Below are positions 33,612 to 42,395 of a DNA stretch of 64,000 bases, in pieces. The stretch's first letter is position 1, and every line of letters starts with the position of its first letter. Source of the DNA: Microbacterium binotii (lineage in GTDB: Bacteria > Actinomycetota > Actinomycetes > Actinomycetales > Microbacteriaceae); assembly GCF_021398715.1 (NCBI RefSeq), contig NZ_CP090347.1:310001-374000 (forward strand), written 5' to 3'. The notes beneath the pieces are model-generated. The model did not search any database, had not been told where the DNA came from, and saw only the letters and a program-made list of their open reading frames with translations. The translations under genes were made by a program, and so were the position numbers.

Positions 33612-34226
33612 TCAGCCGCCCGAACCGGAAGGCTGGATGGGGGCGCCGTCGCCGTTCTCGGGCAGATCGCCGCGCTCCACGGGGGTCGGCGGCGTTCTCG
33701 GAGTGTCGGAGAACATATGGTCGAGCTCCGTCGACGAGGGCACGTGAACCGCCTTCGCGGCCGCGTCGATCTCGTCCGCTGTGGCCCCGGTCGACCCGAT
33801 GATGCGCACCGTCGCGCCGGCGCGCACGACGATGTCCTCGTGAGCGCCATTGCGCTCTCGGTGCCAGATCCCGTCCTCCTCGGTGCAGGTGACGGGAGCC
33901 TCGGGATCGTCCCACATCGGCAGCGCCGCGCACGTCTCGGCGGTCATACCGCCTCGCTGCGTGCGCAGCGAGATCATCGCTCCCGACCCGTCACGGATCC
34001 AGGTCGCCGACATACCTTCTTCGTTCGACACGCCGACCGACTGGGGAGCCAGGGTGTAGCCCGGCACCGCGGTCGTGAAGACGAGATCGGCCGAGATGCC
34101 GACCCCGCCGACCCGCTCGGAGATCGCATCGACGCTCGCCGGATTGCCGGCCGAAGTGGCGCACCCGGCCGCGACCACCGTCACGAGGGCGACCCATACG
34201 CCGAGGAGGGGGCGGGAGGCGCGCAT
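33612..34226 (-). CDS. putative lipoprotein
   Basis: A 204-aa product from the ATG at 34226 (MRASRPLLG), with an upstream in-frame ATG at 34259 judged less likely. The signal peptide ends VTVVAAGCATS, a clear lipobox with Cys at about 22. The mature part (VFTTAVPGYTLAPQSVGVSN, TWIRDGSGAMISLRTQRGGM, CAALPMWDDPEAPVTC) has two cysteines that could pair, and an acidic/Pro-rich tail. Family unknown. It is divergent from the aldo/keto reductase. Confidence 0.75.
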   Translation of the reverse strand: MRASRPLLGVWVALVTVVAAGCATSAGNPASVDAISERVGGVGISADLVFTTAVPGYTLAPQSVGVSNEEGMSATWIRDGSGAMISLRTQRGGMTAETCAALPMWDDPEAPVTCTEEDGIWHRERNGAHEDIVVRAGATVRIIGSTGATADEIDAAAKAVHVPSSTELDHMFSDTPRTPPTPVERGDLPENGDGAPIQPSGSGG

Positions 34227-34337
34227 GACGGCATCATGACAGATCGCGCGATGCGGCAAAGCCCGTCACGCGGAAGACGATCGTCCCGGATCCGGCGTGA
34301 GGTCGGGAGTCGCCGGCTTCGCGTCGCCGAACCCGAT

Positions 34338-34368
34338 TTGACCTGGAGCGCGCTCCAGGTGGTTCGCT
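34338..34368 (+). promoter_or_regulatory. MerR-type promoter with perfect 20-bp operator
   Basis: ACCTGGAGCGCGCTCCAGGT (34341-34360) is a perfect palindrome. It overlaps a TTGACC -35 (34338-34343) and fills the spacer to a weak -10 TTCGCT (34363-34368), 19 bases apart, the long spacing MerR activators need. The start would fall at about 34375-34377, i.e. at the ATG of the aldo/keto reductase, so the mRNA is probably leaderless. A MerR gene ends this operon. Confidence 0.75.
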
Positions 34369-34376
34369 GCGTGTAC

Positions 34377-35324
34377 ATGGACACTTTCAGCAACGGAATC
34401 GCCCTCGGCGCGATGTGGTTCGGTACTCGGCTCTCGGAGGAGACATCGTTCGCGCTCCTCGACCGCTTCGTCTCGCGCGGCGGACGCTGGCTCGACACGT
34501 CCGATAACTACGCGTTCTGGGCATCGCCGTCCGGCCGGGGAGGGGCGAGCGAGACGGTGCTCGGGGAATGGCTCCGTCGTCATCCGGGTATGCGAGACGA
34601 TGTGTCGATCTCGACCAAGGTCGGCGCGAACCCGACCCAGGCCGGTGTCGGTGCCGCATCCCTGGAGGGGCTGGCCCCCAGCGCCATCGCCCAGGCGGTC
34701 GCGGGATCGCTGGAGCGGCTCGGCGTCGAGACGATCGACCTGCTGTGGGCGCACGTCGAAGACCGCGCGGTGCCGCTCGAGGATCAGGTCGAGGCCTTCG
34801 GAGCCCTCGTCGCAGCCGGGAGGGTCCGGCGGCTGGGCGCCTCCAACCATGCGATGTGGCGCGTCGAGAGAGCCCGCGCCGCGGCGCGGGCGCGGGACGT
34901 CGAGCCCTTCCGGTTCGTGCAGCTGCGGCACAGCTACCTCCAGCCGATCCCGTTCGCGCCGCTTCCGGAGTGGGGACACGTCATCGCATCGCCCGAGGTC
35001 ATCGACTACGTCGCATCCGAGGGGCTCGGGATGTGGGCGTACACGACGTTGCTCGGTGGGGCATTCGCCCGACCGGAGCGGTTGCAGGAGGTGTACCGGC
35101 ATCCCGATACGGAGCGTCGTCTGGCAGCACTGGACCGGGTCGCTCGGCGGTGGGATGCGACGCGGAACCAGGTCGTGCTGTCATGGTTACTCGAGGGATC
35201 ACCCGTGGTGACCCCGATCGTCGGGGTGTCGGATCTCGCTCAACTGGATGAGGCGATGGACGCCCTGCAGCTGCACTTGCAGGCCGACGATCGTGATGAA
35301 CTCGACGGAAGGCAGCACGAATGA
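34377..35324 (+). CDS. aldo/keto reductase
   Basis: A 315-aa protein starting MDTFSNGIALGAMWFGT. AKR features: RGGRWLDTSDNYAFW (catalytic Asp and Tyr, about residues 36-50), VSISTKVGANP (catalytic Lys), DLLWAHVEDRAVPLEDQVEA (His), GASNHAMWRVERARA and the NADPH-binding end TPIVGVSDLAQLDEAMDAL. It reduces aldehydes or ketones with NADPH. It is coupled to a MerR regulator by a four-base overlap and driven by a MerR-type promoter, a design seen for detoxification reductases. Confidence 0.9.
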   Translation: MDTFSNGIALGAMWFGTRLSEETSFALLDRFVSRGGRWLDTSDNYAFWASPSGRGGASETVLGEWLRRHPGMRDDVSISTKVGANPTQAGVGAASLEGLAPSAIAQAVAGSLERLGVETIDLLWAHVEDRAVPLEDQVEAFGALVAAGRVRRLGASNHAMWRVERARAAARARDVEPFRFVQLRHSYLQPIPFAPLPEWGHVIASPEVIDYVASEGLGMWAYTTLLGGAFARPERLQEVYRHPDTERRLAALDRVARRWDATRNQVVLSWLLEGSPVVTPIVGVSDLAQLDEAMDALQLHLQADDRDELDGRQHE

Positions 35325-35710
35325 TCCCGACGTTCACGATGGGCGAGGCCACCGCAGCGACGGGCCTCACCGCGGACACGCTCCGCTATTACGAGGACGA
35401 GAGCATCATCGGGCCGTTCGCCCGAGACCACCGGAACCACCGGGTGTTCAGCGAGAAGGACATTGCCTGGATCCACGTCGTGACCTGCATGAAGGATGCG
35501 GGACTCGGCATCGACGAGCTGCGCACCTTCGCCGATCTGCTGCACGGCCCGCACGCCTCGCCCGACCCCGTCGGCTTCCTGCGCGAGCGTCGGGCGGCCC
35601 TGGAGGAGCGCCGGCAGGTGCTCGCCCGCGCGATCGCGGTGATGGACGAGAAGATCGCACACTTCGCGAAGGCCGGCACTGGGAAGGAGGAGCAGCGAAC
35701 GACGCGCTGA
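35321..35710 (+). CDS. MerR family transcriptional regulator
   Basis: A 129-aa protein: TMGEATAATGLTADTLRYYE (helix-turn-helix), DESIIGPFARDHRNHRVFSE (wing), then ARAIAVMDEKIAHFAK (dimer helix). It matches the MerR group that controls adjacent oxidoreductases. ATGA overlap with the reductase; the 20-bp palindrome at 34341-34360 is its likely operator. Confidence 0.88.
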   Translation: MIPTFTMGEATAATGLTADTLRYYEDESIIGPFARDHRNHRVFSEKDIAWIHVVTCMKDAGLGIDELRTFADLLHGPHASPDPVGFLRERRAALEERRQVLARAIAVMDEKIAHFAKAGTGKEEQRTTR

Positions 35711-35887
35711 CCCTGCCCGCATCCGTCGCCCTCCGCGAAGCCGGCTTCACGCTCGCCGTTGCTCTGCCGGGTCCGCCCTGACGACGGGTGACGTATCCGG
35801 CCTGTGGATGACGTCCGGGGAGCAACCATTGTTCTCCCTATGCTGTGCCCCACAGCGAACAGTCCGCGCCCGAACGGAGAGACACCC

Positions 35888-36400
35888 ATGCCCGATCACG
35901 CTGCCCTCGCCGCATCCCTGACGACGCCCGAGGCGTTTCTCGCGCTCACCGATGAGGGTGGTGTCTTCGGCGTCAAGAAGGCGGCGAAGGCCGCGCTCGA
36001 CATCTGGAACCAGGCCGACGCGCGTTACATCGGCGTCTACCGCGGCTTCCACGCGCCCGGCGGCAAGGGGACCGGCTTCGTCATCCGCACCTACTGGGAT
36101 CCCGCGCGCGTGAGCCCCGACCTCGACGCCATCGAGGTGGCGATCCAGACGGCGCTCCCCGTCGAACTCACGCGGGCCGACGAGAAGGTCACCTGGAAGG
36201 CGCGCAACAACAAGCAGGCGAGCTTCTTCGCCTGGCGCATCTCGCAGCAGCAGGCGCTGTCTCTCTGGTTCCAGGAGCGTTTCGGGGTGAGCGCGTGTGT
36301 CACGCAGCTGTTCGACCGTGCCGATGTCCATCAGGATGTCGCTGTGGTGGCGACCTCGGGTGGCATCGACAACCTCTGGTCGTTCACCTCGGAGGGCTGA
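35888..36400 (+). CDS. hypothetical soluble protein
   Basis: A 170-aa product with GGVFGVKKAAKAALDIWNQA, YIGVYRGFHAPGGKGTGFVI, and FFAWRISQQQALSLWFQERF. No signal or membrane segment. Family not recognised; the even spread of charged and aromatic residues and good codon use support a real gene. It is followed 4 bases later by a membrane protein gene, probably cotranscribed. Confidence 0.65.
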   Translation: MPDHAALAASLTTPEAFLALTDEGGVFGVKKAAKAALDIWNQADARYIGVYRGFHAPGGKGTGFVIRTYWDPARVSPDLDAIEVAIQTALPVELTRADEKVTWKARNNKQASFFAWRISQQQALSLWFQERFGVSACVTQLFDRADVHQDVAVVATSGGIDNLWSFTSEG

Positions 36401-36404
36401 TCGC

Positions 36405-37136
36405 GTGCCGGAGGCGCCGCGCGGGCGGCCGGTGCGCCGCGCCTCGAGGTCCGTCCTGGGGGCCGCGGCGACCGTCCTCGGCATCGTCGCGATCGCGTTC
36501 CTCTCCGCTGACGAGTCGGTCGGCGGTGCCGTGCGCGTCGTGGTCATCGCCTTCGCGATCGGGTGCGTCTTCGTTCCGGCGGCCATCGCCGTCGCGTCCG
36601 TATGGATGCGCTCGCGCAATCGTCGGCAGGAGCCGGATGCGGGCGCGGCTCGCCTTTCTGATCGAGCCGTGCGCGTGCAGCAGCTGCTCGGCAGAGCGGC
36701 CGTCCGCATGGCCCCCGACGGCCGCGCGGATGTCCATGCCCGCGCCGCGCTCGGCGACGAGCTCCGGATCGCGGAGTCCACCGTTCGCAGGCTTCCGCCC
36801 GACGAGCTGCTCGGCTTCCTCTGGATGGCGCGGCCGTCGCAGCCCGACCGCTTCCAGAGCTCGGCCGAGTTCGCGGGGCTCCCCGAGCGCGTCCAGGACA
36901 TGATCGTGCTGCTCGATCTGCGGCGCGAGGTACAACTGCGCGGGGCCGACGCGGCGTTGCGCGCGACATCCGGCGTCTATCACCACGACCGCCCTCGCAC
37001 CCTGGCCGCGGTGAGGCGTACCGGCAACGCATCGCTGCTCGCGCAGGTCGAGACGCCCCACCCCCGCACCGACGAGCTGCTGACCGCCGTCGATGACCCC
37101 GCGACCTGGGAGCGGTTGCTGCGGGCCCACTCTTGA
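36405..37136 (+). CDS. hypothetical two-helix membrane protein
   Basis: GTG start 4 bases after the previous stop; 243 aa. A basic N-terminus (RGRPVRRASRS) precedes two transmembrane helices (LGAAATVLGIVAIAFLSA and VRVVVIAFAIGCVFVPAAIA). A cytosolic helical domain with many Arg/Asp follows (LRIAESTVRRLPPDELLGFL, MIVLLDLRREVQLRGADAAL). Function unknown. Confidence 0.65.
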   Translation: MPEAPRGRPVRRASRSVLGAAATVLGIVAIAFLSADESVGGAVRVVVIAFAIGCVFVPAAIAVASVWMRSRNRRQEPDAGAARLSDRAVRVQQLLGRAAVRMAPDGRADVHARAALGDELRIAESTVRRLPPDELLGFLWMARPSQPDRFQSSAEFAGLPERVQDMIVLLDLRREVQLRGADAALRATSGVYHHDRPRTLAAVRRTGNASLLAQVETPHPRTDELLTAVDDPATWERLLRAHS

Positions 37137-37169
37137 CGTGATCGTCAGCCCTTTGCGAGGGTGTGCGCC

Positions 37170-37568
37170 ATGAGCCTCTTCCTCACTTGCCCCGTCGAAG
37201 ACGTCGAGCGTGCGACCGCGTTCTACGCAGCTCTCGGGTGGGGCCTGAACGCCGAGATGTCGAACGACGATGTGTCGTGTTTCGTGATCGCTCCCGACCA
37301 GTACGTCATGCTCGGCAGCCGAGAGATGTACGCGCGTATCGGCGGAACCGAGGATCTCATCGGAGGACCTGACACGCCCTCGAAGATCACGGTGTCGTTC
37401 GATCTCGACAGTCGCGAGGCCGTCGATGAACTCGTCGAGCGTGCTCGCACTGCGGGAGGTCGGATCGGCGACACCGACGACTACCCGTTCATGTACCAGC
37501 GCCAGTTCGACGACCCCGACGGCTACCACTACTCGCCGTTCTGGATGAAGCCGGAGGCGGCGACCTGA
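37170..37568 (+). CDS. VOC-family (glyoxalase-like) protein
   Basis: A 132-aa product from the ATG at 37170 (MSLFLTCPVEDVERATAFYA); a GTG at 37161 is an alternative. A single VOC module: FYAALGWGLNAEMSNDDVSC, then VMLGSREMYARI, then QFDDPDGYHYSPFWM. It has the DPDGY.W/F ending of the PhnB/YdeH-like proteins, without the full glyoxalase metal set. Substrate unknown. Confidence 0.8.
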   Translation: MSLFLTCPVEDVERATAFYAALGWGLNAEMSNDDVSCFVIAPDQYVMLGSREMYARIGGTEDLIGGPDTPSKITVSFDLDSREAVDELVERARTAGGRIGDTDDYPFMYQRQFDDPDGYHYSPFWMKPEAAT

Positions 37569-37583
37569 GCGGACGCGCGGCGA

Positions 37584-38099
37584 TCAGAGGTACTGCTCGC
37601 GCGCGGCCTGGGCGATGTCCTGGGTGCTGATGTCCTCCCAGCGCAGGACGACGACGCCGTGGGTTCCGGCCGGGTCGGCGGAGCGGAGTCGGATGCGGTT
37701 GATGAGCAGATTCGCCCGCGGACACTCCGAGGCGTCCAGCACGGTCAACTCGATGTCTCGACCGCTGACGCGCTCGAGCTCCGCGTGAGCGCGGGTGGCG
37801 ACCGCCGAGGCGATCCGGTCGAAGTACGGGGGCAGCTCCGCATCCGCCACGACGATGACGACGATATGGCGCACGCGGGGATGCTGGCGCGCGGCGCGCA
37901 CCGCGTCGAACACGTGGTCCTGCAGTGCCCGCTTGACCATCGCCCGCGTCGGTCGTGACGGCAAGGCGGCGAACTGCGCGATCGTGCGCGGATCGGCGCG
38001 CGCTGATCCGACCAGGTCCTCGACGGTGACGAAGTCCGGTTCGGCATCGAGCAGGGGCGTGGTCGGGGCGTCTCCGAGGACCAGGATGCGATCGGTCAT
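37584..38099 (-). CDS. hypothetical 171-aa protein with nhaA-type leader
   Basis: Soluble alpha/beta-looking protein: MTDRILVLGDAPTTPLLDAE, strand HIVVIVVADAELPP, helix AVATRAHAELERVSG, strand DIELTVLDASECPRANLLIN, end GVVVLRWEDISTQD. Family not recognised; a Rossmann-like or flavodoxin-like fold is possible. Its upstream region repeats the conserved core found before nhaA, so both are likely controlled by the same signal even though it also lies just downstream of nhaA. An own -10 (TAGAGT, 38175-38180) overlaps the nhaA stop codon. Confidence 0.65.
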   Translation of the reverse strand: MTDRILVLGDAPTTPLLDAEPDFVTVEDLVGSARADPRTIAQFAALPSRPTRAMVKRALQDHVFDAVRAARQHPRVRHIVVIVVADAELPPYFDRIASAVATRAHAELERVSGRDIELTVLDASECPRANLLINRIRLRSADPAGTHGVVVLRWEDISTQDIAQAAREQYL

Positions 38100-38120
38100 G
38101 GCGTGCTCTCTGTCGCAGGG

Positions 38121-38156
38121 AACGGTCGACGACCGTTGCCGACCAGACTTCCCGGC
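38121..38156 (-). ncRNA. candidate structured leader RNA, copy 2
   Basis: On the minus strand GCCGGGAAGTCTGGTCGGC (38156-38138) forms a GCCG/CGGC stem around the loop GGAAGTCTGGT. It is followed by a second hairpin, AACGGTC-GTC-GACCGTT (38137-38121), and then the start codon at 38099. The 15-base core CGGGAAGTCTGGTCG is identical in the nhaA leader at 39551-39569, where the stem is GTCG/CGAC, a compensatory change. No named RNA family assigned. Confidence 0.5.
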
Positions 38157-38177
38157 TCACCGATTGCGAGGGCGACT

Positions 38178-39521
38178 CTACTCGTCCTCACCGCGCTTCG
38201 TGTGCACCGGCTGCTCGTAGACATCCGGCACGTCGTTCGCGTCCGTATCGACCTGCTCCTGCCGTGCGAGCTGCGCGTAGCGGCGGTTCTGGGCGATCAG
38301 AACGGATGCGGCGAGCACAGACGCGAGCACCGAGGCCACCATGATGGCGATCTTCGCGTCCGCGTTGTGGGGGGAGCCGTCGGCGAAGCTGAGCTCCGCG
38401 ATGAGCAGCGAGACGGTGAATCCGATGCCGGCCAGGAGCCCGACACCCATCAGATCGATCCAGCGGAGCGCGGGGTTCAGTCGCACGCGGGTGATGAGGG
38501 TCAACAGGCGCACGCCCAGGAGGATGCCCAACGGCTTGCCGAGGACCAGTCCCGCGGCGACTCCGATGGTCACCGGGTCGGTGGCGGCGCGCACGAGGCC
38601 GTCCCAGCCGCCCACCGCGACGCCGGCGGCGAAGAAAGCGAAGACCGGAACCGCGAAGCCGGCCGACAATGGGCGGAAGCGGTGCTCGAAGCTCTCGGCG
38701 AGATCGCTCGCGTCGCCCCCATCCCGTCGAGATGCGCGAACCGGAACCGTGAACGCCAGCGCGACGCCCGCGATCGTGGCGTGCACCCCCGACGCGTGAA
38801 GGAACGCCCAGGCGGTGAATCCGATGGGCAGCAGGATGAGCCACGCCGCGGACGGATGCCGAGTGAAGAACGCGCGGCCGCGCTGCGCGATGATGCCGTA
38901 GACCATCACCAGTACTGCGAAGACGGCCAACGGGACCACCTGGATGTCGCTCGTGTAGAACACGGCGATGATCCCGATCGCGATGAGGTCGTCTACGACG
39001 GCGAGTGTCAGGAGGAAGATTCGCAGGGGGCCGGGGAGATGTGAGCCCACGAGCGCGAGGATGGCCACCGCGAAGGCGATGTCGGTGGCGGTCGGAATCG
39101 CCCAGCCCTCCAGGAGCGACGGCTGCGTCCAGACGATGCCCACGTAGATGAGCGCCGGCACGACGACGCCGCCGACGGCAGCGGTGATCGGCACGATCGC
39201 CGTGCTGAATCGCCGCAGGTCGCCGACGACGATCTCCCGCTTCAGCTCCAGTCCCACCATGAAGAAGAAGATCGCCAACAGGCCGTCGGCGGCCCAGGCG
39301 CCGACGCTGAGCTCCAGATGCCACGGCTCGTAGCCGAACCGGAAGTCGCGAAGGGTGAAGTAGGCCTCGGATGCAGGCGAGTTCGCCCAGATGATCGCGG
39401 CGGCTGCGGCGATCACCAGCAGTGCGCCCCCCACCGCCTCTTTCCGCAGGAGGCGGGTGACACGCTGAACCTCGGCTGATCCCGGCCAGCGGGGCGCGCG
39501 AATCGACGGCTCTGTGGACAT
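38178..39521 (-). CDS. nhaA: Na+/H+ antiporter NhaA
   Basis: A 447-aa membrane protein with about 12 helices. NhaA landmarks: [20 protein letters not shown] (helix 2 and the EL+KRE motif), [39 protein letters not shown] (the two ion-binding Asp residues in VVDD) and [20 protein letters not shown]. It exchanges cytosolic Na+ or Li+ for protons. The C-terminal tail is extended and charged (about residues 410-447). It has its own promoter (TAGAAT, 39582-39587) and a candidate structured leader. Confidence 0.95.
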   Translation of the reverse strand: MSTEPSIRAPRWPGSAEVQRVTRLLRKEAVGGALLVIAAAAAIIWANSPASEAYFTLRDFRFGYEPWHLELSVGAWAADGLLAIFFFMVGLELKREIVVGDLRRFSTAIVPITAAVGGVVVPALIYVGIVWTQPSLLEGWAIPTATDIAFAVAILALVGSHLPGPLRIFLLTLAVVDDLIAIGIIAVFYTSDIQVVPLAVFAVLVMVYGIIAQRGRAFFTRHPSAAWLILLPIGFTAWAFLHASGVHATIAGVALAFTVPVRASRRDGGDASDLAESFEHRFRPLSAGFAVPVFAFFAAGVAVGGWDGLVRAATDPVTIGVAAGLVLGKPLGILLGVRLLTLITRVRLNPALRWIDLMGVGLLAGIGFTVSLLIAELSFADGSPHNADAKIAIMVASVLASVLAASVLIAQNRRYAQLARQEQVDTDANDVPDVYEQPVHTKRGEDE

Positions 39522-39539
39522 GAGGCTCCTCGGGGTCGT

Positions 39540-39587
39540 TCGACAGAAGTGTCGACCAGACTTCCCGACGCGCCGTCCACCATTCTA
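39540..39587 (-). ncRNA. candidate structured leader RNA, copy 1, upstream of nhaA
   Basis: The minus strand reads -10 TAGAAT (39587-39582), then GTCGGGAAGTCTGGTCGAC (39569-39551), which can form a GTCG/CGAC stem with loop GGAAGTCTGGT. Next, TCGACA-CTTC-TGTCGA (39555-39540) is a second hairpin that shares the CGAC segment, so the two are mutually exclusive. The ribosome site GAGGAG and ATG follow. Alternative pairing just upstream of a cation antiporter gene is what a riboswitch-like control element would show. Confidence 0.5.
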
Positions 39588-39697
39588 CGGAATCGGCGGG
39601 CCTGCGGAGCGCCCACACGATGAACAGGGCTTAGGTGATCGATCCCCCCGCGTCAAGGCGCTGTGCGGGTCACAGTTGGTCCGCATAGAAACGTGGG

Positions 39698-39856
39698 ATG
39701 CGTTTCGTTGTGCCCGTGCAGCTGACCGTGCCGATCGCCGGCGAGCGGTACGGCCACGGCGTGGAGGTCGAAGCGGAGAACTGGGCGGATGCGATGGCCG
39801 ATGTCCTGATCGCCGTGGGTCCGGATTGGGAGGTGGCGGAGCCGTTTCGCTCCTGA
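39698..39856 (+). CDS. small 52-aa protein
   Basis: ATG-started frame of 52 codons encoding MRFVVPVQLTVPIAGERYGH followed by GVEVEAENWADAMADVL and GPDWEVAEPFRS. Codon use is strongly G/C-ending like neighbouring genes, and the product reads as a compact acidic protein (strand, strand, helix, strand). The ribosome site is weak (GTGGG). It lies in the otherwise empty 490-base gap between nhaA and the MGKLIY protein. No family recognised. Confidence 0.5.
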   Translation: MRFVVPVQLTVPIAGERYGHGVEVEAENWADAMADVLIAVGPDWEVAEPFRS

Positions 39857-40011
39857 CGTAACCCGATATCGGCGCGAGGGGTTGTGCTCCGGAGCCATGC
39901 GGAGGATCGTGGATGGTCAACCGCCCTCTCGGAGCGTGTCGATTTCTCAGGTCTGAATCATCCCCAACGGCTGATCGTCGCTCACTTCGCGTCGGCAGGC
40001 CGGAGCCCATC

Positions 40012-40374
40012 ATGGGAAAGCTGATCTACGACCAGTACACCAAGGCGGAGTTCGAAGACCGCACCCTGGCTCACCTCCAGCAGGTGATCTTCACCAAGTT
40101 GCGTCGCAACGAATCGTTCGCGCTCACGTGGAAGGACGACGTGAGCCTCGGCAGCGGGCGGACCTCCGTCTGGCTGCATCCGAACGCCAATCTGCAGTTC
40201 AAGTTCTTCGGCACGCGCGAGCCCGCACTGAATCGAGCATGGCTCGAGGCCTTGGCGTACACGGCGAACGGGCCGACGGGGCTCTACGTCGTCCCGGAAC
40301 CCGCGCCGAACGAATCACCGGTGCCCACGCTCCACGGAACGTCGCAGCGTTTCGATCTCGTGCCGGCGGACTGA
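40012..40374 (+). CDS. small MGKLIY-type Microbacteriaceae protein (DUF7882-like)
   Basis: A 120-aa product from the ATG at 40012: MGKLIYDQYTKAEFEDRTLA then HLQQVIFTKLRRNESFALTW, SVWLHPNANLQFKFFGTREP and a short Pro-rich tail. The pattern LIY...FxDRTLAHLQxVIxxKLRRNESF is one I associate with a small conserved family in Microbacteriaceae, often misnamed as ATP-dependent ligase. Function unknown. The frame is open upstream to 39913, but the conserved start is at 40012. A strong hairpin follows. Confidence 0.75.
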   Translation: MGKLIYDQYTKAEFEDRTLAHLQQVIFTKLRRNESFALTWKDDVSLGSGRTSVWLHPNANLQFKFFGTREPALNRAWLEALAYTANGPTGLYVVPEPAPNESPVPTLHGTSQRFDLVPAD

Positions 40375-40382
40375 GCACCTAT

Positions 40383-40423
40383 CGCGTGCAGGCTCTGCTC
40401 CGATCGGAGAGGGCCTGCACGCG
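40383..40423 (+). terminator. hairpin terminator
   Basis: CGCGTGCAGGC (40383-40393) and GCCTGCACGCG (40413-40423) form a perfect 11-bp stem 8 bases after the MGKLIY gene stop. There is no T-run. The histidine kinase converges from the right, so it may serve both directions. Confidence 0.65.
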
Positions 40424-40520
40424 GGTCAACACAGGGAAGCCGTGCCGCCCACGAGATCCGCGAGGGCCGCGGCAGCGCAGATGATCGCTGTCCACAGGGC
40501 CGCGCGACCGCTTCGTCGCA

Positions 40521-41611
40521 TCACCGCGCGTCCGGCGTGGAGCCGCCCAGGAACCGCAGCGTCAGCAGAAGGCCGCCCGACGGTCGAGAACTCAGCGACA
40601 GGTCGATCGTGTGCAGCTCGGCGATCCGCTGCGCGATCGACAGGCCCAGTCCGTGCCCCTTCGCGGCGGTCCGCGCGTGCAGCCGGGTGAACGGTTCGGC
40701 GAGCGTCTGCAGCTGTTCCGGCGGGATGTGCTCGCCGTCGTTCTCGATGGCCAGCACGGGGTTTCCCGCCGCCGTGAGCGAGACGGCCACGGTCCCGCCG
40801 TCGCGGTTGTGCAGAACCGCGTTGCGGAGAAGGTTCGACAACAGCTGCCCGAGCAGCTGCGGGTTCCCGGTGACCTGGACCGGGTCGAGGCGGAGCCGCA
40901 CCTTCAGCCGACGCTCGCGGATATCAGGTTCGAGCTCGCTGATCTGTGCGGCGACGAGCTCGCGCAGGTCGACCTCCGTCATGCTCAGGTGGGCCTCTGC
41001 GGACGCGAGTTCCAGCAGGGCGCTCGTGATGGCGATCATGCGGTCGTTCACCGACAGCAGTCGTCGGAACGTGACCGCTGCCTCATCCGAGGGTTGATCG
41101 CGCAAGGCGACCTGGAGCAGGGTGCGCGAGGTGGCGAGCGGCGTGCGCAGTTCGTGCGAGGCATTGGCGGCGAATCGGTTGCCGCTCTCCGCGCCGGCCT
41201 GCACCTGATCCAGGAGCGTGTTGACGGCGGTGAACAGCTCGCGGGTCTCGGCCGGACCGTTCGGTGGAACGAGCCGCACATCCAGCACCTGTTCCGCCTC
41301 CGCCTCGCTGAGCGTCACGACGGCATCCGCGTACGGACGGGTCAGGCGCCCGAGAAGGAACCACGTCACCACGCTGACGACGCCGATGAGCAGAATGCCG
41401 ACGGGGAGAACCACTCCGAACAGCAGCGACGTCATCCGACCGACGGTCACGGCATTGTCGTAGGTGACCATGCCCTCGGATTCCTGGACCGTGCTCGGGA
41501 CGGCATGCGTGGTGAGCACCAGGAGGGTCGTCAACCCGATCAGCGCGGCGGTGGCTGTGGCGGTGGCGGCGGCTACCAGGGCCAGGACGGTGCGAAGACG
41601 AAGCGACGCGA

Positions 41612-41615
<4 letters not shown>
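40521..41615 (-). CDS. two-component sensor histidine kinase
   Basis: A 364-aa kinase with two transmembrane helices (residues about 9-34 and 63-90) flanking a short extracellular loop of about 28 residues. Then HAMP-like linker, HisKA box FAANASHELRTPLATSRTLL (phospho-His), N box QLLSNLLRNAVLHN, and G boxes LAIENDGEHIPPEQ and AAKGHGLGLSIAQRIAELH. The small sensor loop suggests membrane or envelope stress sensing. Its ATG overlaps the response regulator stop by four bases. Confidence 0.93.
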
Positions 41616-42295
<680 letters not shown>

Positions 42296-42395
42296 CAACG
42301 GTCACCTCCTCGGCAAGTCGAACACAGCCCACCTAAACGCAGCGTAAAGCGGGCGCCGAACGTTCTCGCAACAGCCGGACGAGTGGGCTCGTGCC

